Below are positions 46,311-56,520 of a stretch of DNA of 64,000 nt, piece after piece. Under the pieces are notes generated by a model. That model worked only from the letters and a program-made list of their open reading frames with translations. It made no database searches and had not been told where the DNA came from. The position numbers and the translations under genes are program-made. Origin of the DNA: Hemileia vastatrix. Lineage: Eukaryota; Basidiomycota; Pucciniomycetes; Pucciniales; Zaghouaniaceae. The stretch covers positions 20,477,823 to 20,541,822 of the forward strand of contig JASXTE010000010.1 in assembly GCA_030280995.1 (NCBI GenBank), written 5' to 3'. The stretch's first letter is position 1. Every line of letters starts with the position of its first letter.

Positions 46311-48424
46311 TCAAGATTTTTTCTTTTTATACTTTTTTAACAGAGTAGAGAGATTTGAAATTTCTTTTCCAGGTATCCATGCATCATGTTCAGATGACTT
46401 ATTCTTATATCTCAATAAATATTCAATACCTCTTTCAGAAGCGATATTTCTATCATTGAGAATTTTATCAATTTCTGAAGTTTCTGTGACTTCCTGAGGG
46501 TTTTTCTTAGGTCTTCCCCTTCTTTTGGGAAATAAGTCACTGTTGGAAGTATAAGGCTTAAGCAAAGAAATGGGAAAAACATGATGTTTCCTATCATATG
46601 GAGAATTCAATACAACTTCCACTGCATTATCACCAACCATTCTTTCAACAACAAATGGGCCTACAAAAGGATCTTTTAATTTGTGGTTACATTGTAAATT
46701 GAAATGGACAGCAGAGATCAACACTTCATCACCCTTGTTAAATGTGTATTCTTTATGGGATTTATCCCATCTTTTCTTTTTATATTCAAATGCTTTATCA
46801 ATACAGCTCTGAGCATGTTTTCTGCATATCTGTTGCATTTGCATGAAAGATTTTACACCAGGGTGTAGTTACAACTTAGGTAATTTACTATTGAAAATCT
46901 GAGCAGGAGTATGTGGGACATAACCTAACCAAAGCTCAAAAGGCTTTTTCTCAGTGACAGAATGAACAGTGCTATTATATGCAAATTCAAGACCAGGCAA
47001 TAGAGTGACCCAATCATGAGTAAATCTGTCATTGTCTTTATATTCTAAACCAAAGGCACAATACCTTCTAATCATATCTTCCAGAGTTTGAATCATTCTC
47101 TCAGCTAGACCATCAGTCTGAGGATGGTGAGCTGTAGACAATTTTAACTCACAGCCACAAATATCCATCAAAGAGGTCCAAAATTCAGAAGTAAATTTAG
47201 GATCCCTATCAGAGATAATGGCTTTTGGAAAACCAATAATATTAAACATGTAAGACCACCATAAGAAAGCCAATTCTTTGGTGGATACATCTTTGTGGGT
47301 TGGAATAAATTTGCACATTTTTGTGAATCTATCCACTATTACCCAACAAGAGTTAAAGCTGTCTTTACCTCCAACAGGAAGACCAGTGACAAAATCCATA
47401 TTAATGATTTGACAGGGAGCATTAGGTGCTTCAATATGTTGTAATAACCCTGCTATCTTACCTGTCAACCTTTTAGATTTTTAGCAGGAATCACAAGATT
47501 CAACATATAATTGTGTGATTTCGGACATATTAGCCCACCATGCAGTGTTTTTGATTCTAATCAATGTTTTTTCAAGATCAAAATGACCAGCTAATATGTC
47601 ATCATGACAAAGTTTGAGGATAGTTTCTTTCATAGGAGGAGGAATTACAATTACATTAGTAAGCTTTCTTCTATAATATATATAACCATCTTCAATAGAA
47701 AACTTTCCTTTACTCAAAGCATTTTGATACTTTGCAGGAAGAGTTTTTATTAATGCTTGAATTGAAGCATTCTTAGGATCATTTAAGATAGTAACCAATT
47801 TATTTAAATCAGAATCCTTCTCATATGAATCCAGTATTAATTGTAATAACTCTTCTTCCATATCAACTATAAATATACCATGGATATGAACAGTATCATC
47901 TTCAGGTACATAAGCAGGATTGGAGTCATTATTTGGCAGAGGCAGTCTGGACACCATGTCAACATTGGAGTGAACCTTTCCAGCCCTATGGATAATTGTC
48001 ATCCGTCCTCTGTACTCTTGAACAGCAAGTTGCCACCTGAACATATTTCTATGAGGTGTTTTCAGGTTTAAGAGGGACTTTACAGCGCTACAGTCAGTTA
48101 CAAATTCAAACTTTTGGTCATCTAGATAGTAATGAAGTTTCTCAAGAGCCCAAACAACTGCTAAGCACTCTAATTGAGTGGCACCATATTTCAATTAACT
48201 ATTTCTCAAGGTTCTTGAAATATAACAAATTACAACTTCTGAGGATTTATCATTAATAGTTTGTTTCTGGTGTAGGGCAGCACCCAGACCAATAAAGCTA
48301 GCATCTGTATACAGGACAAATGGTTTGTTAAAATCTGGAAGAGCTAAGATAGGGGCTGTCATTAAGCAACTTTTTAAAGTATCAAAAGCTTTTTGACAGT
48401 CACTATTCCAGATGAATGCAACAT
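46311..48424 (-). pseudogene. Element D RNase H, integrase and chromodomain
   Basis: On the minus strand this continues the D pol downstream of the C insertion. Segments 48194-47481, 47468-46869 and 46844-46311 are collinear with A. Stops replace Glu (GAA to TAA) near 48195, Gln (CAA to TAA) just after CDSC near 47480, and Glu (GAA to TAA) near 46856. Integrase Asp, Asp and Glu and the chromodomain text YLLRYKNKSSEHDAW are still readable. The RNase H catalytic Asp region near 48300 (VLYTDAS) precedes the C insertion point. Confidence 0.9.
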
Positions 48425-49545
48425 TGTGGTAGCCTAAAGTTTAGTACGGCACCTAAATATGTAAATGGAGTTATTACGGCGTGCAAGATTGGCGTTATTA
48501 TTTTTTATAAAAGGGTTTTATTTAATTTATTAGAGTTTAAAATATGAAGAAATTGGTCACGAGCAAATGCCTACACAAATACAATTTATTTTACGGAGAA
48601 AACTTATTTTTATGGTCTGAAAAATTTATAAGTATCAAGTCAAGTCACTCAAGAACCTTGGGAAATTTTCCCAGAATTTTTACTATTTTTCTTATATTTT
48701 TAAATGAATTTTAAAGTTTTATAGAAATATTTACGTTTTCAAAAATTACTTAACTTTGATGAATTTTCACGTGGTAATTAGAGCTGCGCAGACTACGAAA
48801 ATTAGTTTGGTATGTAAAGGGGAAGCAGCTCTATTATGTGTAATTTTTCTAGATTTTTTATTATAGTTTTAAGGTTCTAATTGAGTCCGGAAGTCCGGAC
48901 GGACTCCGTTTCGACTCTGTACAGACTCCGTACGGACTCCGTACGGGCTCCGGATTGACTCTGGAAGAGCTCTGGAGGGGAAAACTTAGGCACGTGACTA
49001 GGAATACTTAAGCGCTTCTCAAACTCGAAATTGAGGAGGGGGGACACATCATACAGCTTAATCATTAACCACCACAGTCTTATTTTTTATTACTCAACAA
49101 ATTAAATAAATTTGTAATACCCTTATAACTTTATATTTTATATATAACATTTTAGAAATACTATTCAACAATTTAAATCACACTTCATACAGGGTATCTT
49201 TAGAAAGGTCTTCGTCGCTGGGACTTGATTATTGCTGTCTCATAAAAATTCAAATTATTATAAAAACATAAAAGTCAATCTTTTCAGATCTTTCACTGGT
49301 ACACCTTAATTGTTGTTATCAGTATTTCTTTTATCAACAGCCACTTTTATTTAAATCTCAATAAGCGTTAATTATTTTAGAGTTTCATTATTTTTATCAA
49401 ACAGATCCAAGTAGACTGGTTAGCTTAGTGATTTAGAATTCCCATTTTGTTATTTTTATTGGAAGGACGGGGTTTTCAGCTAAATCCACATATCTCCTCT
49501 GGATTCTGCTTACAGCAAGGCGACTGTAAGAGTTTACCTTACCAT
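48425..49545 (+). repeat. 5' LTR of element C
   Basis: It begins TGTGGTAGCC and ends CTTACCAT. It contains a GC-rich CCG/CGG array at 48885-48975, then AGCGCTTC at 49011-49018. No clean TATAAA was seen next to that motif, although TACTTAAG lies just before it. Confidence 0.95.
48885..48975 (+). promoter_or_regulatory. GC-rich CCG/CGG triplet array in the C LTR
   Basis: Within an AT-rich LTR, this stretch repeats units like GGACTCCGTAC and TCCGGA. It includes the palindromes GTCCGGAAGTCCGGAC and two CCGTACGG, and CGG-N3-CCG everted pairs. The same array is in the 3' LTR at 59162-59250. CCG/CGG triplets are the usual half-sites of Zn2Cys6 factors; binding here is inference. Confidence 0.5.
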
Positions 49546-49548
49546 AGT

Positions 49549-49565
49549 TGGCGCCCAACATGGGG
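49549..49565 (+). promoter_or_regulatory. Primer binding site of element C
   Basis: TGGCGCCCAACATGGGG starts three bases after the LTR end. The TGG start matches the CCA tail of a tRNA primer; the tRNA is not assigned. Confidence 0.85.
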
Positions 49566-49720
49566 TTCGATTTCTCTAGCTTTCTTTAAAGACTTACTTG
49601 GATCAAGAACGTTATTAGCCTGCAAGAGGCTTATTCTCTGGAACTCTAATTGGATTTTGTTATTGGCCTGCAAGAGGCTTGTTATTTTAACGGTTGTTAA
49701 CGCTTTTCTTATGTTTTGGG

Positions 49721-50902
49721 ATGTCTTCTACTAGTGGAACTGCTGTGTTGGCTACTGGTGTACCTGTTAGGGCATCAGTAAGGATTGTATCTTGGGTTGG
49801 GCCCAAGTTTTCTGGAGATGATTTAGAAGGATTTTTACATAGGTATGAAACTGCAGCTGCGATTGATGGTGCTTTACCTTTGGATATGGTGAAGCAGATT
49901 AGGTTCTTTATTTTGGACAGAGAGGTGGAAAAGGAGGTTATTTCTATGGATGGTTATAAAGATCAAGATTGGAGAAAGCTCAAGATGGAAATGGGAAAAA
50001 GGTGGCCAAAAGTTTATTCATTGGAGGATCTAAAGGATATAGCTAGGAAATGGGAATCAAAAGGTGGTGTAACATCTTTGCATCAGTATCATCAGTTTAT
50101 GGTTGAATTTCAGGTGGTTCTGGATTATTTGTTGGAGTATGAAATTTTATTTCATGATAATGCATCAAAGTATATTTTTTGGGATGCTATGGGGGAAAAG
50201 GTTAAGAAAGATGTTTTGATGGTGCTTATTAATGTGAATTTAATGAAGGATCTTCCCAATGGAGAAACTAGGATTCCTGGTATGAAGGTGCTAAAGATGG
50301 TTATTTTGGAACATCTGGATACTCATAACTCTGTTGATTTGGACTCTGGAGAAGACACTGAGGTCGCTCAAGAGATAGAAAAGGATGGTTTAAAAGAACT
50401 AGTTTCTGATGAAATTTTGGATTCATCCATTCCTGAAGATTTCGTCCAGCCTGAAGATATTATTTTTGTTGACTCTTCTGTTTGGAAAGAAGAGATTTTT
50501 GAAGATGAAGATATTGTTGTCATTAATGACAAAATTTTGGATGATGGGGATAATTTTGTGTTGAATGATTTGGAATCGGATTTAGAGGATTTTTCGCCTC
50601 AGTTTTTGTCTTCAGAAGCAGAGACTGTCTGCAATGAAGATATGGATATGGTGGATTTGTTACAATCTCAGGGAGAGATTGTTAAGGAGGATATGGTTTT
50701 CCCTGCACTAATAAAGAGTGTAGTGGTATTTGATAATAGAGTGCATAAATTGGATGCACTCATATTTTGGAAAAGGGTTGTTTATTTTTTATGTCCAATG
50801 GTAGGACAAATTATGGGGGTTTATTTTTGGGTTTTATGGAATCCGTGGATAAGCCCTTGGGGCAAAATTATGGATTATCTCCAGGGGATATCAAGAATAT
50901 AA
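49721..50902 (+). CDS. Element C Gag (capsid-like N-terminus, acidic C-terminus)
   Basis: ATG at 49721 (MSSTSGTAVLATG) starts 393 residues ending at TAA 50900-50902; this start aligns with E at 22151, and the in-frame text upstream is not shared. Residues 30-190 match E and B Gag (GPKFSGDDLEGFLHRYE, LDMVKQIRFF, DYLLEYEILF). From about residue 205 the protein becomes strongly acidic instead of basic, with no Cys/His knuckle, and near the C-terminus has a hydrophobic run (VVYFLCPMVGQIMGVYFWVL). A lone DSG near 50340 aligns with the LLEVDS of E Gag and is not a protease. The family role is particle assembly; RNA binding must be done differently here or in trans. Confidence 0.85.
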   Translation: MSSTSGTAVLATGVPVRASVRIVSWVGPKFSGDDLEGFLHRYETAAAIDGALPLDMVKQIRFFILDREVEKEVISMDGYKDQDWRKLKMEMGKRWPKVYSLEDLKDIARKWESKGGVTSLHQYHQFMVEFQVVLDYLLEYEILFHDNASKYIFWDAMGEKVKKDVLMVLINVNLMKDLPNGETRIPGMKVLKMVILEHLDTHNSVDLDSGEDTEVAQEIEKDGLKELVSDEILDSSIPEDFVQPEDIIFVDSSVWKEEIFEDEDIVVINDKILDDGDNFVLNDLESDLEDFSPQFLSSEAETVCNEDMDMVDLLQSQGEIVKEDMVFPALIKSVVVFDNRVHKLDALIFWKRVVYFLCPMVGQIMGVYFWVLWNPWISPWGKIMDYLQGISRI

Positions 50903-51800
50903 TTCCTCCGAAATGAGGATAAACTACCTAAACTCGGCTGATTTTTTTTTTTTTTTATCGTTATGTCTTCAATTTATTCAGGATTCAAATTATTATGGAT
51001 GCCCTCATTTTTTGGGGTAGCAGGGGCTGATCACTCTAATGTTGTAATCTCTCCTCAGGATGAGATCCCGGATTGCAATAGGTAAGCTCACTTGGAGATA
51101 ATTCAAGTGGATTCTCAATTATTTTCTGTTAATATTACTTTGGAGTGCAAATACGTTATGGACTTTTCTATATGTTTATTGGATTTACCCTGTTTTTCTA
51201 TAAAATTTAAAAATGGTGAAAAAGGCAAAATGGGCCAAATTAGGTTGGATAAAAATTGGAAGGGTATGTTTTCGGGCCTCCAGCAAGAGGTTAAACTGCA
51301 ATTATCTCTTTCTATTTTGGGCCTCCAGCAAGAGGTTAAACTGCAATTATCTCCTTCTATTTTGGGCCTCCAGCAAGAGGTTAAACTGCAATTATCTCCT
51401 TCTATTTTGGACCTCCAGCAAGAGGGTAAACTGCAATTATCTCATCAAAACCCAATAAAAAATCTCAGTATAATTAAAACTCAAAAAAATAATTTTTGTG
51501 AAAATTCAATTCCGGTCCTCCAGCAAGAGGTTAAACTGCCGACTTTCTTTACAGGTGATTTAATGTTGGATAAGGGAAGCAAAGGTGTTGGAAAATCTGT
51601 TTATAAATTAGACGAGGGAAAGGAGAAAAGGGTAAAATTTAAAAATGAAATAAAATATTTTTCTAATTTTTCTTATTCTGATTCTGGAAATGAAGAAGAT
51701 TCATTTGATGAAAGTTTTAATGGCGATACAAAAGAAAATGTTTTACCTCAAGTTAATTTAGATGTGGACGCAGCCAAATATAAGAAAGTAGCAAATAAAG
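50903..51800 (+). CDS. Element C linker ORF with LQQEVKL repeats, N-terminal to pol
   Basis: After the gag stop comes a CCTC/GAGG hairpin motif (50905-50926), then stops, then an open frame from ATG 51092 in the same frame as pol. It holds four close copies of GLQQEVKLQLSPSIL and a fifth LQQEVKL near 51517. Each is the hairpin motif (CCTC loop CAGCAA GAGG, then TTAAACTGC) read as codons. No protease, knuckle or other domain is seen. A GTAAGCTCAC donor-like site near 51082 and a TTTCTTTACAG acceptor-like site near 51545-51555 could make most of this an intron. It joins pol through one TGA at 51803-51805. Confidence 0.6.
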
Positions 51801-51802
51801 TT

Positions 51803-54800
51803 TGACCTATTAATGAACCGCTACCTGCTGAATTAAATCCACCTTTGAGAAGACCAAGGTTATCAAGAGATCCTTATGAAAGTTCCTTGGTAAAGAATCC
51901 GCCTGAATTTTCTGAGACGTCAAGAATCACTTTTGAGAGACTGGGTGTTGTTAATTTTGGACCTGATGGTTGGTTGTCTGGAGAAGAGAAGAAGTTGTTG
52001 TTGGATGTGATGGTCAAGCGAGAAAAGGCCATTGCTTTTGTAGAAGAGGAGAGGGGTGTGTTGAAGCATTCCTATGGGGAGCCTTACAAGATTCCTGTGG
52101 TATGTCATGAACCGTGGCAGCAGAAACCGATTCCTATTCCGGCTGCATTAAAAGAAGCCTATATTGAAGTTGTCAGAGAACGGATACGCACTGGACTGTA
52201 TGAGCAATCAACATCAAGTTATTCTAGTCCAGTATTTTGTATCAAGAAACCGAATGGCAAGCTTAGAGTTGTTCATGATCTTAGGGAATTAAATAGGGTT
52301 ACAATAAAGGATGCTGGGATACCGCCTAGTGCTGAGGAGTTTGTTGAAGCGTTTGCAGGGAGAGTGTGTTATGGTTTGGGAGATATTATGGGTGGATATG
52401 ATGAGAGAGAGTTACATCCGGACTCAAGGCCACTCACTACATTCGATACACCACTAGGACGTTTAAAGTTAACAAGATTACCTCAAGGAGCAAAAAATTC
52501 GGTTGCAGTTTATCAAGCTCAGATGGCTTGGATCCTTCAAGATGAAATTCCACAATATGCTGGAATCTTTATAGATGATGGAGGAATTAAGGGACCAACA
52601 ACCGACTATGATAACCAGGTGTTGGAAGAGAATCCCGGGATACGCAAATTCATTTGGGAGTTTGCAATTACTTTAGAAAGAATCTTGTTTCGAATTGAAG
52701 AGGCTGGCTTAACTATTTCAGGTTCAAAATTTTCTTGTTGTGTGCCAGCCTTAGAAATATTAGGCCATGTGGTATGTAGAGAAGGTAGGATTATGTCCAA
52801 GAAGAAAGTTAACAAAATTCAGTCCTGGCCAAGACCCAAGAATACGACCGAAGTCAGAGGGTTTTTAGGCGTTTGCATATATGTTAGAATGTTTATCAAG
52901 GACTTTTCTTCATTGGCAGCTCCATTGAGGCGGTTAACGAGAAAGGATGCAGACTGGGAGTGGGATGAAGAGTGTGAGAAGGTGTTTGTGAAGTTGAAGG
53001 AGGTTGTAGGGAAGGATTTAGTCCTGTACAAGTTAAATTATGGAAAAGATTCTGGCAGAATTTATTTAGCAGTTGATTCAAGTCAGGTTGCAGCTGGGGT
53101 GGTTTTGTCTCAGATGGATAAAGCTGGTTACATCAGGCCAGTTATGTATGAATCTGTAGTATTTACTGAGGTCGAATCAAGATATTCTCAACCAAAGTTG
53201 GAATTATGTGGTGTGGCAAAAATACTGAAGAAACTTCAGCATATTTTGTGGGGGCAACATTTTGAGTTGCAAGTGGATGCGAAATTGTTAATCCAGATGA
53301 TTAATTCCCCAAGTTTACCAAACGCACCCATGACGAGATGGGTAGCTTTTATTCAACATTTTTCGTTCGATTTAGTTCATAAGCCTGGCAAAACTTTTAC
53401 TATGCCAGATGGTTTATCAAGGAGACCACCCACTGAAGAAGATTCAGACTCAGAAGAGTTCGATGAAGATATACCTATTATCAAAGCCAGCACTAAAGGA
53501 GCTGAAGACTTTCCATACCTTCCCCATGAGGTTAAACTGGCAGGACTATTGTGTTTAGATTATGGTGTTGATGACCTCCACCAAGAGGATAAACTGGAAA
53601 ATAGTTTTTATGTTAATAAAGGTGTTGGAAAAGGTGTAGATAAATTCGGCAGAGAGGAGGTAGAAGAAGATGTGGTGTATGTAGAGGAAGATGGATTGGT
53701 AGTGTGGGATAGTAGTAATTTAAGGAATGGTGTATATGTTGGAGAATTAGAGAATTTAAATAAAAATATGGATAAAGAGAAAGAGTTATTTTCAAATACG
53801 GTTTATGAAGGATCCAAAGGTTCAGAAGAAAAACGTCGACATAGCTCGATTAAAGATTTATTTAGGGGTCAACGATTATTGGCTCATTCATGTGCAGGTG
53901 ATATTGGTGATAGAGAAGTCCCTATTGATGTTATATTAATCGATTTTCAAGATGAAGTCTGGGGTCAGACTGGTTTTTATTTTTTGTTAGTCAAATATTT
54001 GTTGACTTTAGAGAGGCCAGAAGATTGTGAAGACGATGAATGGGTGGCTATCAAGAGGGAGTCATCTACGTTTTACCTATCTGGTCGACGTTTAATGAGG
54101 AGAAAGTATCCAAATCCTCAAGTAGTTATAACTCAACAGAAGGGGCAAGAATTAGTTTTGAAATCACTGCATGAAGATCTCGGGCATAGAGGCATTGGAG
54201 AAACGTTTAGAAGAATTTCTGATCGATTTTGGTGGCCTGGAATGAAGATGGCTGTTAAACAGTGGGTTCAGTCATGCGAAGAATGTCAAAGACGAAGTTA
54301 TTTAAGGCCAAAAGAACCTGGACACGCAACCGGTGAATATACACTCTTTGGGAGAGTTAGTTTAGATGCCGTTCATATAAAAGAGGGACGGTATAAATAT
54401 TTAATTGTGGCCAGAGATGATTTATCTGGCTGGGTAGAGGCAGCGCCTCTTATTAATTTAACTGCCAAAAATGTGGCAGAATTTTTTTTGAATAATTGGG
54501 TATATAGGTATGGGGTGATGAAGTTGGTAACGGTAGATGGAGGTCCTGAATTTGGGACAGAGTTTAAAGAGGCCGTATTGAAAGTTGGATCAAAGGTTAG
54601 GGTAGCAACCCCATATTATCCTGAAGCTGAAGGGATGGTTGAAAGAGGGCATCAAGTTATCAAGGATGCTTTAGTTAAAATGTGTGGGACAAGTGCTGAA
54701 AAGTGGAGGCACTATTTAACTTTAGTTTTATTTGCTGATCAAATCACTGCCAAAAGGACAACCAGATTTTCACCTTATGAACTTGTTTTTGGACAGAAAG

Positions 54801-55231
54801 AAGTTTTACCGGTTGATTTAGAAGCTGAATCATATCTTGGAGTTGACTGGGACACGGTCAAAACTACTGAAGAATTATTGTGTGCAAGAATGATGCAGCT
54901 AGACAAGAAAGAAGAATATTTAGAAAAGGCATATTTGCGGATGATGAAGATCCGAAATCAATCAGTCAGATATTGGGATGAGCGGTTGGCACATCGATTA
55001 AGGAAACCTTTGAACCCAGGTGATATGGTCCTGGTGTATAATAGGAGTTTGGAAAGTCAGTGGGGAAAGATGTTTGCAGATAGGTGGAATGGACCGTATA
55101 AAATCAAGGAGCAAGTTTCCGGCGGTTCATATGTGCTAGAGGAGTTGGATGGAGTAGTATTGAAGAAGAGGGTAGCGGCCGATCAAGTGAAACGGTTCTA
55201 TCCTAGAGGCACCAGGAGTGCCAAAGTCTAA
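51803..55231 (+). CDS. Element C pol: reverse transcriptase, RNase H, integrase
   Basis: The frame continues from 51092 and is open to TAA at 55229-55231, apart from TGA 51803-51805, where E has an Arg codon (probable CGA to TGA). RT: SSYSSPVFCIKKPNGKLRVV, the ADDR-like region LGDIMGGYDE, and catalytic GIFIDDGGIKGP (FIDD 52568-52579). RNase H: IYLAVDSS, ELCGVAKILKKLQ. A linker (53460-53850) carries two more motif copies. Integrase: HEDLGHRGIGETFRRISDRF, zinc site CEECQ, Asp in LDAVHIKEG, VDGGPEFGTEF, EAEGMVERGHQVIK. The C-terminus has GPYKIKEQVSGGSYVLEEL and no chromodomain. The role is cDNA synthesis and integration. If the TGA is real, translation must read through it or start at an ATG such as 51845. 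Confidence 0.93.
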
Positions 55232-55455
55232 CTCCGAAATGAGGATAAACTACAATTTTAATGACATTTATCAAATTTTATTTACCTCCGCAATGAGGAT
55301 AAACTATGATATCTACGAAATTTTATGGATAACTCCGAAATGAGGATAAACTACAATTTTAATGACTTTTATTAAATTTATACCTCCGAAATGAGGATAA
55401 ACTATGATATCAACAAAATTTTATGAATACCTCCGCAACGAGGATAAACTATCTT
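55232..55455 (+). repeat. Five tandem hairpin-ATAAACTA motifs after the pol stop
   Basis: Copies begin at about 55231, 55285, 55331, 55383 and 55429: ACTCC or CCTCC, loop CGAAAT or CGCAAT, GAGG, then ATAAACTAC or ATAAACTATG. The spacing is about 46-54 bp with related A/T-rich spacers. The first starts at the pol stop codon itself. Confidence 0.8.
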
Positions 55456-56520
55456 TTTTTTATCAAATAATTTACTATCGTTACACTGCATATGGGCAAC
55501 GAAACTGTGATGAAACATAACGAAATACGAGAAAACCTTCATTGAAAATTTTCAAAATTTAAAATTCTTAAAATATGGGTGAAGATAGTGTTTTAAAAAT
55601 TTTAAAATTTATTGGAAGAAGTGTTCACAGGGGAACCTTCTTAATTAAATATTGGCAAGTGTGGGGGTAATTGATGGGCTGGCTGCTCTATACACAATTA
55701 CCCCATAATGTTCGTTTCCAAAATTTTCCCTGTTTCTAGTTGAATCCTGGCTTTGTCTTTCAATTTTAGGAAGTCCACTAAGACTATAAACTGGAATGAA
55801 TCAAGAGACACCGCTCTCAACGCCGGATTCAAGATTCTTTTATTTTATTTTGTTTTTGATTTTTTATATGTTAGATTGTGATTTCTTTTCTTTAATATAT
55901 ATTATGAATTATTGTAAAGGTGATGCTCACTGGTGGTCTCAAATCATTTTTATAAATTGGAGGGAGCCCACCCAGTGATCATCATTATAAAAATTAGCTT
56001 CTAAAAACTTTCATTTATTTTCTTTTCTTTTCAATTTCTCAAAATTGTGTAACCACATCAAGTTGCACTTGGATGTGGGTATGATGTCGAGGGTACAGCT
56101 CATCAAATGGCCGGGGGGGGCATCTTTTAAATTTTAAATCTTGATAATTCTTTTTACCTTTTTTAATCTTTCTTTAAAATTAAATTTTAACTTTTATTTC
56201 AAACCTATCTTTTCTAAAATCTTTTATTAAAATAAAATTAAAAAAAAAAATTAAATTAAAAAAAAAAATAAAATAAAAAAAATAAAAAAATAAAAAAAAA
56301 AAAAAAAATATAAATAATAAAAAATAAATAAATAAAAAAATAATAAATAAAATAAAATAAAAAAACAAAAAAATAAAAAAAAATATTAATTAATTAAATC
56401 AAAATTATTATTATATTTCTTAGTTTTATTTTTCAGTCACTATTCTTTTTAGTTTATTCATATAGTTTAGACAGGAAACAGGGTCTAGGGGAACTCAATA
56501 CCTATGGGATTTTACTTCAA
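55456..56520 (+). repeat. Element C 3'-noncoding region with conserved hairpins
   Basis: Large hairpin: arms GGGGTAATTG (55664-55673) and CAATTACCCC (55695-55704). GTCCACTAAGAC plus TATAAACTGG motif at 55773-55794. Second hairpin: TCACTGGTGG (about 55928) with CCACCCAGTGA (about 55967). Third: CCACATCAAGT, loop TGC, ACTTGGATGTGG (about 56052-56078). Then a CATCAAATGGCC string, a G run and an A/T-only tract (56220-56395). All have counterparts at 30393-31290. Confidence 0.75.

Noticed and set aside
48877..49065. 62-codon minus-strand ORF in both C LTRs
   Set aside because: It is the reading of the CCG/CGG array, identical in both LTRs because they are copies; there is no start context or conserved counterpart elsewhere.
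50335..50352. DSG in C Gag as a protease active site
   Set aside because: It aligns with LLEVDS of E Gag and lacks the flanking hydrophobic residues and downstream motif of a retropepsin.
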